From the NCBI GenBank assembly GCA_910580005.1, contig CAJTXH010000098.1:1-10976 (forward strand): 10,976 nucleotides of DNA. Direction: 5' to 3'. The position numbers and the translations under genes were made by a program. This document shows, piece by piece, positions 1 through 5,743 of the stretch (position 1 is the stretch's first letter; the number at the start of each line of letters is the position of its first letter). Source of the DNA: an uncultured Lachnospiraceae bacterium. GTDB lineage: Bacteria; Bacillota; Clostridia; Lachnospirales; Lachnospiraceae. The notes below the pieces were generated by a model. The model worked only from the letters and a program-made list of their open reading frames with translations. It was not told the origin of the DNA and did not search any database.

Positions 1-1132
1 ATGCCGCTGTGTTATTGCCCCATGTCCTCCACCCGTTAAAATTCAGCGCAGTAATTACGCCACACCCATTAACTGTATTTGCCATTGGCAATGTAAGCAT
101 TACTTCTGTATTGCTAGCATCATCAAGTACAAGCCCACTTATTGCAATTTTTTTATTAGATGCTGCCAATGATGGCACATCATCATTTGCAATATCTGTA
201 GAAGCCACCAGGGCAGCAAAAACAGCTGAATAGTAAAACACAAGTTTCCCTATCTTTACCATAGGCCATAAAACAGCTTCATGTGTCCCTGCCATTACAT
301 TGTCTTCTTTAAGTTTTTTAACCTGTGTATACAGTTTTGCGCCTTTTTCTGTGCAGTCCAGGTCAACCACATTTTCGCATCCAAACACGCCGTTAATGCT
401 GGAACTCTTAACCTGCATTGCGGCAGCTACCAGTGGGTCAGCTGACCATCCAGGGCATACAATAATCCCTGGCGTTATCCCAAATGATAGGAATACATCC
501 TCGATACATTCAAGGCCTGTATTGTGCCCGGTAACTGAATCATAACCGCCAATAATATCTTCCGTCCTGATAAGGGAAGGGTCAATTTTCCTGCCTGTAA
601 CTACAATTTCATTAACAGACTGGTCTTCCAGGATTATATCCAGGTATCCATCATTATCAAATGACAGGATATAGTCTTTCCCCTGTTCCAGAAGTGTTTC
701 ACCTGAATGTACTGTAATTTCCGCTTTTAGCATACCTGTTATCTCCAGTTTTGCCAAACCGTTTACCACTTTTAATGTTTCTTCCCCAACGCTGCTTACG
801 TGCTTTGCAGGGTCTAATACATTAACCAGTATTACCGGGCTTACGGCAAAAACATTGAAAAATGCATATACCGCCTGGCATAAAGTATACATGAACTTTG
901 ACCTGTCTTTGCTGCACCTTCCCCAGTCATATGAAAAACCAATGGCAGCATCCGCATCTTTCCTCTGTGATGCAAGCACTGGGACATTGACAGCACTGTA
1001 CGGGTCATCCAGAAGGTTTACCGGTGCCGCCCCTACAATGAACGCTATGGCAGATGTCCCATTTTCAGGTATCTTCACCTTTGTAGCATTTTCAACAGCA
1101 GTTATTCCATGTTCGTATAATGCACTACTCAT
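1..1132 (-). CDS. Contractile tail sheath protein, N-terminal 377 residues (runs off left edge)
   Basis: This is the subunit of the contractile sheath that surrounds the tail tube and shortens on infection. The reading frame is open from the ATG at 1132 to the window edge, giving 377 residues without a stop. The later part carries the family pattern of tail sheath proteins (P2 FI / Mu L type): a HEAVLWP segment, then two alanine-rich helices, an ASNKKIAISG segment, and finally NGWRTWGNNTAA at residues 366-377, close to the NGWR-WGN-TA signature of sheath proteins. The start is chosen because GGAG at 1145-1142 lies 9 bases from the ATG at 1132; an in-frame ATG at 1138 is only 3 bases from it. 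It overlaps the preceding gene by 8 bases (ATGAGTAG), suggesting coupled translation. The C-terminal part, needed for sheath contacts, lies outside the window. The family call is confident; the full length is unknown. Confidence 0.93.
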   Translation of the reverse strand, partial: MSSALYEHGITAVENATKVKIPENGTSAIAFIVGAAPVNLLDDPYSAVNVPVLASQRKDADAAIGFSYDWGRCSKDRSKFMYTLCQAVYAFFNVFAVSPVILVNVLDPAKHVSSVGEETLKVVNGLAKLEITGMLKAEITVHSGETLLEQGKDYILSFDNDGYLDIILEDQSVNEIVVTGRKIDPSLIRTEDIIGGYDSVTGHNTGLECIEDVFLSFGITPGIIVCPGWSADPLVAAAMQVKSSSINGVFGCENVVDLDCTEKGAKLYTQVKKLKEDNVMAGTHEAVLWPMVKIGKLVFYYSAVFAALVASTDIANDDVPSLAASNKKIAISGLVLDDASNTEVMLTLPMANTVNGCGVITALNFNGWRTWGNNTAA

Positions 1133-1481
1133 AAGCATTTTCTCCTTTATCTATTTCCGCCATTTCCTTTGCAGCATTATCATAAAGCTGTTTATACATC
1201 CCACCCTGTGCAGCAGATTTTACTGCCCCCGGCAAATCCTTTAACGGGACAAACAGCCTCATTATGGCAGGGGATGTCCCTGCCTTTTCTGTAATTTCCG
1301 GTGGGATTCCATTCTTAAAAATTGTATTTTTTGAAATTATGTTTTTAAAATCTGGCCCTATGTACACAACTGTTTCTTCCTGCTGTGCAGGCTTTACAGA
1401 TGTAGCCGCTGCAGATGTTTTATCTCCAGGCGTATTTGCATGGACCGTTTTCCCTGTTGCTTTTTTAGAAACTTCACTCAT
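1125..1481 (-). CDS. Small phage protein of unknown function between tail terminator and sheath
   Basis: A 118-residue protein that I do not recognise with certainty. The first 35 residues or so are rich in Lys, Thr, Ala and Ser and look flexible. A more ordered part follows, beginning VVYIGPDFKNI and including a GIPPEI segment, then a LFVPLKDLPGAVKS segment. The tail end is charged and helical. The ATG at 1481 overlaps the previous stop as ATGA, pointing to coupled translation. A GTG at 1493 would add four residues, but it forms the end of the AGGAGTG ribosome site itself and is unlikely to be the start. Small proteins sit in this slot in many myoviruses (for example the DUF2635 group, which likewise begins with a short beta segment), and a tail or head-tail connector role is inferred from position only. 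Confidence 0.8.
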   Translation of the reverse strand: MSEVSKKATGKTVHANTPGDKTSAAATSVKPAQQEETVVYIGPDFKNIISKNTIFKNGIPPEITEKAGTSPAIMRLFVPLKDLPGAVKSAAQGGMYKQLYDNAAKEMAEIDKGENAYE

Positions 1482-1996
1482 GCATGTATGCACTCCTTTC
1501 CATATGTCAGTGTGTTAAATTTTAATGCCAGGCTTCCATAGAAGCACGGGCATGTTATATCATCCGGCTCCTGCAGGCTCCATTCCATCGGGAACTGGGC
1601 AATAAATTTATTTGCCAGTATATCGTTTTTGCCGAACCTTTCTGTAATCTTTGATATGGCCAGCATCACATCCCTGTACCCCTGCCGGGAATCCCCGTTA
1701 TCATAAACGCCTATTGCAAGCCCTGTGCTTATGGCATGTGCCATAACCCCGTCCTGCACAACCCCGTCTTGGAGGTACACCACTATAAACGGCAGGAGCG
1801 GTTCACAGCCTCCATCAAAATCCTGGAAGTCAAATTCCCCACTCCCCGTGCCCATGCCGGAACTGCTGGTTGCTGGAAGATACTGCGGATATACAGCCAT
1901 ATGCACCAGCCTGCCGTCTTTGTTTTTAAATTTCAAAGGTTTTAATATATCCTTCAGTTCTTTTACAAGCGCATCCTGCAATGCCAGGGGTGTCAT
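1478..1996 (-). CDS. Putative tail terminator / tail completion protein (lambda gpU position)
   Basis: A 172-residue protein in the slot between the gpZ-like protein and the tail sheath, where phages encode the tail terminator that caps the tube at the head end. It begins with a helical segment (residues about 4-20, ALQDALVKELKDILKPLK), followed by a beta-rich body with LPFIVVYLQDG and LAIGVYDNG strands, a helix of the GYRDVMLAISKITERFG type, and a final strand pair. Helix, sheet, helix, sheet is the usual plan of tail terminators, but I see no diagnostic motif, so the role rests on position and general shape. The ATG at 1996 has a strong AGGAGG ribosome site about 7 bases upstream, and that site is encoded inside the last codons (Arg-Arg-Leu) of the preceding gene. 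The end overlaps the next gene by four bases. Confidence 0.75.
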   Translation of the reverse strand: MTPLALQDALVKELKDILKPLKFKNKDGRLVHMAVYPQYLPATSSSGMGTGSGEFDFQDFDGGCEPLLPFIVVYLQDGVVQDGVMAHAISTGLAIGVYDNGDSRQGYRDVMLAISKITERFGKNDILANKFIAQFPMEWSLQEPDDITCPCFYGSLALKFNTLTYGKECIHA

Positions 1997-1997
1997 T

Positions 1998-2654
1998 TTA
2001 TAACCTCCTCCTTATATGCCTGTCCAGGTTATTCTTTAAGTCATCTTCAATATGCGGCCTGACTGTGCCGTACACATCTATGTCATTAATCATTTCCGAA
2101 ACAGAGGCACCGTAAAGCTGCCTGATTTTTCCGCTTTTTGTCCTCTGGAAAATACCTGTTTTAGTCTTTTTTTCATCCTGCACATAACTGCCCTGGCTGT
2201 CACGCCCTTTAAATGCCCTGACTTTTAAAAGGAATGCCTTTGCACCGCCAGGGCTGGCTATTTCTTTCATTGGTAAGCTGTTTTTTTCTTTTACCATTAC
2301 TCCCCTTCCGCCTGAACCTGTTAAAGTTTTCCTAAGCACAGGGACATAATACCTGCCCCTGCCCATAGTATTTTTACGGTGTTTAAAATTACTAAGTGGC
2401 GTCCTTTTGCTTATCCCTGTGATATGCGCTGCCAGGGTTCTGTTTGTGGCACGCCTGATTTTAACAGCCCTGTCAAATCCAGATTTTTTAATTGTGTACG
2501 TTTCTTTCACTTTGTCGTCCAGCCTGCGCCTTGCACTCTTTGCCGTATCATTAACGGCATCACGCACTGCAGGCCTTGCCTTTTCCTGCAGTGTGCCAAG
2601 CCGCTTCCCTGCACTGCCAAGACTGACTGTAACGTTAAATTTTCCACGGCTCAT
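1998..2654 (-). CDS. Phage minor tail protein Z family (tail completion) protein
   Basis: A 218-residue, strongly basic protein resembling lambda gpZ and related Firmicutes proteins, which act in finishing the tail so that it can join the head. The N-terminal half has the pattern of this family: a helix reading KARPAVRDAVNDTAKSARRR (about residues 25-44), then a short segment of alternating basic residues (YTIKKSGFDRAVKIRRATN) leading into AHITGISKRTPLSNF. The C-terminal part contains YVQDEKKTKTGIFQRTKSGKIRQLYG and ends in a helix beginning PHIEDDLKNNLDRHI, as in other family members. Length is close to lambda gpZ (192 residues). The ATG at 2654 overlaps the upstream stop as ATGA. The last codons, encoding RRRL, double as the ribosome site of the next gene. 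Family assignment is fairly firm; the exact role in a contractile tail is inferred. Confidence 0.8.
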   Translation of the reverse strand: MSRGKFNVTVSLGSAGKRLGTLQEKARPAVRDAVNDTAKSARRRLDDKVKETYTIKKSGFDRAVKIRRATNRTLAAHITGISKRTPLSNFKHRKNTMGRGRYYVPVLRKTLTGSGGRGVMVKEKNSLPMKEIASPGGAKAFLLKVRAFKGRDSQGSYVQDEKKTKTGIFQRTKSGKIRQLYGASVSEMINDIDVYGTVRPHIEDDLKNNLDRHIRRRL

Positions 2655-2974
2655 CCCGAAGCCTCCATTGTGATGCTGTATATACCTGATTCATTAACGG
2701 CATCTGTTACAAAAAACTCTGAACTGTCTATAGTGACCTTATTCCCATACCTGGGCAGCCTTCCAAAGTCAGACGCTTTTACATATATAAGAAGTCTTTT
2801 GGATTTGCTGCCTTCATGGTACATCTTCTGGAATTTTGTCCTCTCTTCATTCTCGTTGCCATCAACCATGACAGGCATTTTTCTTCCGTTTACGACATGT
2901 TCCTCAAAAAACTCATCTGTGTCTGCAAACACGTCATCAATATCCTCTAATATCTGTTCTTTAAATGTGGACAT
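2651..2974 (-). CDS. Head-tail connector, lambda gpFII-like
   Basis: A 107-residue protein in the position of lambda gpFII, the ring protein that completes the head and receives the tail. The N-terminal part is acidic (EDIDDVFADTDEFFEEH) and the C-terminal half is beta-rich, with a segment RYGNKVTIDSSEFFVTDAVN followed by GIYSITMEA. That is the pattern 'define value, dependent measurement, final strand' seen in gpFII / Gifsy-2 head-tail joining proteins. The start is set at the ATG at 2974, preceded by AGGGTG at 2986-2981 six bases away. The frame is open 16 codons further upstream to 3022, but those codons lie within the capsid gene, and the first of them has no ribosome site. This start leaves a one-base gap after the capsid stop. 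Two residues (MPVM) after the acidic part precede VDGNENEER, a loop with no recognisable motif. Confidence 0.75.
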   Translation of the reverse strand: MSTFKEQILEDIDDVFADTDEFFEEHVVNGRKMPVMVDGNENEERTKFQKMYHEGSKSKRLLIYVKASDFGRLPRYGNKVTIDSSEFFVTDAVNESGIYSITMEASG

Positions 2975-2975
2975 T

Positions 2976-4271
2976 TCATTCACCCTGCATGTCCTGCATT
3001 TCTTCCTGGAAATTAAGGACACAGGTCTTTAATTCATCAAGTTTCTGCTCCTCGCTTAAACCGCTAAGCCCGATTGATTCTGCATAAGCTATGACATCTG
3101 CTTTCCTTGTCATTGAGCTGATTTCTTCTTCTGTCTTAAATACAGGCATCCCATCCGCATATACTGTCCCTGTTTCCATAAACATGCCATGGCTTTCCGT
3201 TCCTGCCTGTGGCTCATCATAAATATTTGAAACAAGCCAGCCTTCCCAGTCATAAGGGTATGGCACCGGCCTTGAAAATACCTGCACCTCTGCCATATTG
3301 TTCCTTTCGTCCATAACAAGGCGTGGGATGATTTTTTCAGCATAGCTGGCAAAACTGTTCCCTTCCACAAATGTAACCTGCGCATATACAGTTTCACCTA
3401 ATCCTGGATGCAGGAATGCAAGCGTCCCTTTTGGAAAAATTTCTTTTACCTCACCATCCATATCCTCATAGCTTTCATCATATGTAAACATGGTCATGAC
3501 AACACCGTTTATATTAATCCTGCCATTGCATACAACACCTTCTGGTATTTCCCCCGACTTTATGTCCCCCATTTCCACTTTTGCCTTATTATAAAACTCA
3601 AGAAATTCTATATCAGACATAAGGAGCATTGAAACATCAGATGTCATAACCATGTCTGTTGCCCTTATGCCACGCTTTTTCAGGATTACTGCCATTTTAT
3701 AAAATTCAAGTATTTTTTCGCCTGCTTTCATGCCGGCAAAATCTTTTGTAAATGTATACCTGTTTTCAAACCCATCCTCATAAAACTGTAGCTGTTTTAA
3801 AGTATAATTAACATCTTTTGCAGCATCTTCCGCTGTTGAAAAATGCTTCATCATGACTCTGCCGGTTGTAATAATTTCCGAACACATAAGTTCAATACGC
3901 CTGCATACCGAACACCTTAAATCATCCATGTGTTCTGACTGCACCTCGTTTTCCCTCTGGGCTGGCGTACGTCCTGATTCTGGTGACTCGCCAAAAGCTT
4001 TTTTTGAAAGTTCTGCTGCCCTTATTGGCATTTTAGGTGCAATATATGGTGCATCAATCTCATCTGCCCTGTAGCCTTCATCTTCCATTACAATCCCACC
4101 AACAACAGGTACAACAAACGGTGCAATTTTTCTTCCCTTTTTCTTTGTTTCAATAAGAGCTTTTTCGGAATAATACACTTTGCCATCTGGAAAATAACGG
4201 TTATGTAAAAATTCCACTACCGGGTACATCTTTTTTATTGCGTTAATTAATTTATATGTTTCACGTACCAA
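2976..4271 (-). CDS. Major capsid protein, lambda gpE family, with extra C-terminal domain
   Basis: The main shell protein, forming the icosahedral head lattice. Residues about 1-350 match the gpE-type capsid family: an N-terminal arm with YYSEKALIETKKKGRKIAPFV (33-53), then a long alpha-helical spine around 100-200, a DVSMLLMSD segment near 212-220, a beta domain with GVVCNGRININGVVMTMFTYDE, the KGTLAFLHPGLGETVYAQVTF segment around 281-301, and RPVPYPYDWEGWLVSNIYD near 334-352. At 431 residues it is about 90 longer than lambda gpE. The excess lies at the end: residues about 386-422 read like a helix-extension-helix (HeH/SAP-type) module. A Cys-x-x-Cys pair sits at 120-123. The start is a TTG at 4271: AGGAGG (4285-4280) is 8 bases upstream, and no ATG or GTG is suitably placed. 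The gene follows the decoration protein after 14 bases. Confidence 0.92.
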   Translation of the reverse strand: MVRETYKLINAIKKMYPVVEFLHNRYFPDGKVYYSEKALIETKKKGRKIAPFVVPVVGGIVMEDEGYRADEIDAPYIAPKMPIRAAELSKKAFGESPESGRTPAQRENEVQSEHMDDLRCSVCRRIELMCSEIITTGRVMMKHFSTAEDAAKDVNYTLKQLQFYEDGFENRYTFTKDFAGMKAGEKILEFYKMAVILKKRGIRATDMVMTSDVSMLLMSDIEFLEFYNKAKVEMGDIKSGEIPEGVVCNGRININGVVMTMFTYDESYEDMDGEVKEIFPKGTLAFLHPGLGETVYAQVTFVEGNSFASYAEKIIPRLVMDERNNMAEVQVFSRPVPYPYDWEGWLVSNIYDEPQAGTESHGMFMETGTVYADGMPVFKTEEEISSMTRKADVIAYAESIGLSGLSEEQKLDELKTCVLNFQEEMQDMQGE

Positions 4272-4279
4272 TGCCTCTT

Positions 4280-4285
4280 CCTCCT
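4280..4285 (-). promoter_or_regulatory. Ribosome binding site that fixes the TTG start of the capsid gene
   Basis: AGGAGG on the minus strand, 8 bases before the TTG at 4271. This is a consensus-strength site at ideal spacing, and the only acceptable start codon at that distance in the capsid frame is TTG. Confidence 0.8.
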
Positions 4286-4636
4286 TTATTTAAGATAAAT
4301 CCCTTTTGAACGGAACTCCTCCCTGTCCTGGTCTGACAGTGCGGTATCTGTAATGCAGGCTGTTTCCCTGAATGTGCCGCTTATGTACACTGGCACAGCC
4401 ACTGTGGCATCTCCCCCTGTATATCCTGTGTCCTCTGCCACAATAACACTTACAGTCCCACCTTCTGCATGTGGTTTATAACTCCCACCTGTAAAATCAA
4501 GTACCTGTCCTCTTGCAATAACTCCAGGTGAACCTGTCTGCACAGTTACAGGAACATTTTTTGCATCAAACGGATGCGTGCTGTCATATACAAGGTTATC
4601 TTTTTCCATTTTGTAAGCTTCTTTGTTTAACTCCAT
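4286..4636 (-). CDS. Head decoration protein, lambda gpD family
   Basis: A 116-residue protein that binds the outside of the expanded capsid as trimers and stabilises it. It matches the gpD/HDPD family: an N-terminal region with DNLVYDSTHPFDAKNVPVTV, then the core GVIARGQVLDFTGGSYK, followed by VSVIVAEDTGYTGGDATVAVPVYISGTF. The family pattern is 'start at an AGTVL...RG.VL', then a value-like 'A..D.......... V.V..TG.F', which this sequence follows. The last helix (ALSDQDREEFRSKGIYL) is also usual. The ATG at 4636 starts directly after the upstream stop (TAA 4639-4637) and is served by GGAGG at 4651-4647, encoded within the last codons of the protease gene. An internal ATG ten codons later lacks such a site. 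Position between protease/scaffold and capsid matches lambda C-Nu3-D-E order. Confidence 0.9.
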   Translation of the reverse strand: MELNKEAYKMEKDNLVYDSTHPFDAKNVPVTVQTGSPGVIARGQVLDFTGGSYKPHAEGGTVSVIVAEDTGYTGGDATVAVPVYISGTFRETACITDTALSDQDREEFRSKGIYLK

Positions 4637-5017
4637 TTAATGTCTTCCTCCTTTTTTCCTGGCATTTATATAGGCTGACATGTCATCTGATTCATCTGTT
4701 GTTTCTTCTTCTGGAAGCCCTGCGCCAACATCATCTACGCCGGAATTATTAGAATCTTCTATCGCATCCCCCATATAATTTTTAGCAATCTGCCCATCTT
4801 TTAACATTGACTGGTATGCCAGTTCCCTGGCATCAATACGGTTTTTGCCATACTTTGCCTCTGCCAGGGCATCATCTGTTACACTTGGTGCAATCTTATC
4901 CAGAGCCTCCAGGCGGCTTCTTTCCAGGTCTGCACCCTTTGTTTCTGCCTCCTTTGCAATGGCCTCCACTTCATCCTTTAACTCTGGATGTTGTGCGTAC
5001 ATTTCCTCTAATGTCAT
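4637..5017 (-). CDS. Probable nested scaffold protein (Nu3-like) from an internal start
   Basis: An in-frame ATG at 5017 (Met243 of the protease) would give a separate 126-residue scaffold protein identical to the end of the larger one. It is preceded by GGGGAG at 5032-5027, 9 bases away, as strong as the sites of many whole genes here. The product starts MTLEEMYAQHPELKDEVEAI and is rich in Glu, Lys and Ala helices, with an acidic tail, as scaffolds are. Lambda uses the same arrangement: Nu3 is translated from inside C. I infer the nested product from the ribosome site and position; it cannot be shown from the sequence alone. The alternative is that the GGGGAG run simply encodes Lys-Gly-Glu. 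Confidence 0.6.
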   Translation of the reverse strand: MTLEEMYAQHPELKDEVEAIAKEAETKGADLERSRLEALDKIAPSVTDDALAEAKYGKNRIDARELAYQSMLKDGQIAKNYMGDAIEDSNNSGVDDVGAGLPEEETTDESDDMSAYINARKKGGRH

Positions 5018-5743
5018 ATCTTTTTTCTCCCCTTTCTCTGGATTATTCCCAGTACTGTTTATCCCAGGAACAGCCGCAAAACTGTTTTCCTGTATTTTTA
5101 AAGCTGCCATTATTTCTTTCGCTTTTCCATCTGTTATGACAGGAAAAGAAGAATTTACAGCCTGCAACACAACACTGTCCTGCACATTTCCATCATCCCC
5201 TGCTCCGTCTGTTCCAAGGCTGCCAAAAATATACCCATCTATAAAGCCGTTTTCAATTGCAGTCTGTGCTGACATATATGTTTCATTATCCATAAGTGCC
5301 TGCAGTTCTTCCCTTGTCTTTCCTGTCTTTCTTACATATGCATTAATAATACCAGCATTAAATTCTTTAAGCGCCTCTGCAGATGCCTGCATGTCCCTGT
5401 AATCACCCCTTGCACTGCTTTGCGTGTTATGCACCATAAAAATACATGTATCAGATGCAAGTGCCTCATCAGCAGCGCATACTAAAAGTGATGCAGCAGA
5501 TGCTGCCACAATGACATGTGCTGTAATTTTTCCCGTATAACCCATAAGAAGTGTATAAATTTCATAGCCAGAACTGCACATCCCGCCTGGTGAATTTATT
5601 TCAAGTATAACCTCACCGCCATCTGCTTCTTTAAGCTTTCCAGAAATATCTTTCGGGCAGCACGCATCCCACCCCAGATAATGGTAAAACCACGCTGTAT
5701 CATTTGATACAATGGGACCTTTTATTTCAATCTTTACCGCCAT
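4637..5743 (-). CDS. ClpP-like prohead protease fused to scaffold region (lambda gpC/Nu3 type)
   Basis: A 368-residue head maturation protein. Residues about 1-180 are a ClpP/SppA-fold serine protease: INSPGG at 49-54 forms the oxyanion region, the nucleophile is probably Ser85 in AASAAS (80-85), and His105 in MVHNT is the likely base. The third position of ClpP, Asp in 'RD-F-SA', aligns with Glu154 or its neighbours in DNETYMSA; an acidic residue other than Asp is common in phage forms. TAIENGFID (161-169) is the usual ending of the fold. After a low-complexity linker rich in Gly, Asp and Asn, residues about 243-345 are helical and charged, as expected of a scaffold that fills the prohead and is then cleaved. 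The ATG at 5743 has GGGAGG upstream and overlaps the portal gene by 17 bases. The C-terminal codons (GGR-His) carry the ribosome site of the decoration gene. Confidence 0.9.
   Translation of the reverse strand: MAVKIEIKGPIVSNDTAWFYHYLGWDACCPKDISGKLKEADGGEVILEINSPGGMCSSGYEIYTLLMGYTGKITAHVIVAASAASLLVCAADEALASDTCIFMVHNTQSSARGDYRDMQASAEALKEFNAGIINAYVRKTGKTREELQALMDNETYMSAQTAIENGFIDGYIFGSLGTDGAGDDGNVQDSVVLQAVNSSFPVITDGKAKEIMAALKIQENSFAAVPGINSTGNNPEKGEKKDMTLEEMYAQHPELKDEVEAIAKEAETKGADLERSRLEALDKIAPSVTDDALAEAKYGKNRIDARELAYQSMLKDGQIAKNYMGDAIEDSNNSGVDDVGAGLPEEETTDESDDMSAYINARKKGGRH
5027..5032 (-). promoter_or_regulatory. Internal ribosome binding site for the nested scaffold
   Basis: GGGGAG on the minus strand, inside the protease gene and 9 bases before the in-frame ATG at 5017. 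Purine-rich sequence surrounds it on both sides. Its strength and spacing are the main evidence for the nested scaffold. Confidence 0.5.

Noticed and set aside
1482..1493. GTG start for the small protein at 1493
   Set aside because: It overlaps the AGGAG ribosome site; the ATG at 1481 gives the usual ATGA overlap.
2379..3032. 217-residue open frame on the plus strand across the gpZ-like and gpFII-like genes
   Set aside because: It spans two well-supported minus-strand genes and shows no motif or ribosome site; a shadow frame.
3110..3397. 95-residue minus-strand frame inside the capsid gene
   Set aside because: It is an alternate frame of the capsid coding region with no start site evidence or recognisable content.
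4845..5402. 185-residue plus-strand frame opposite the protease/scaffold gene
   Set aside because: Low-complexity Ser/Ala/Pro/Phe composition that mirrors the Glu/Lys/Ala-rich scaffold on the other strand.
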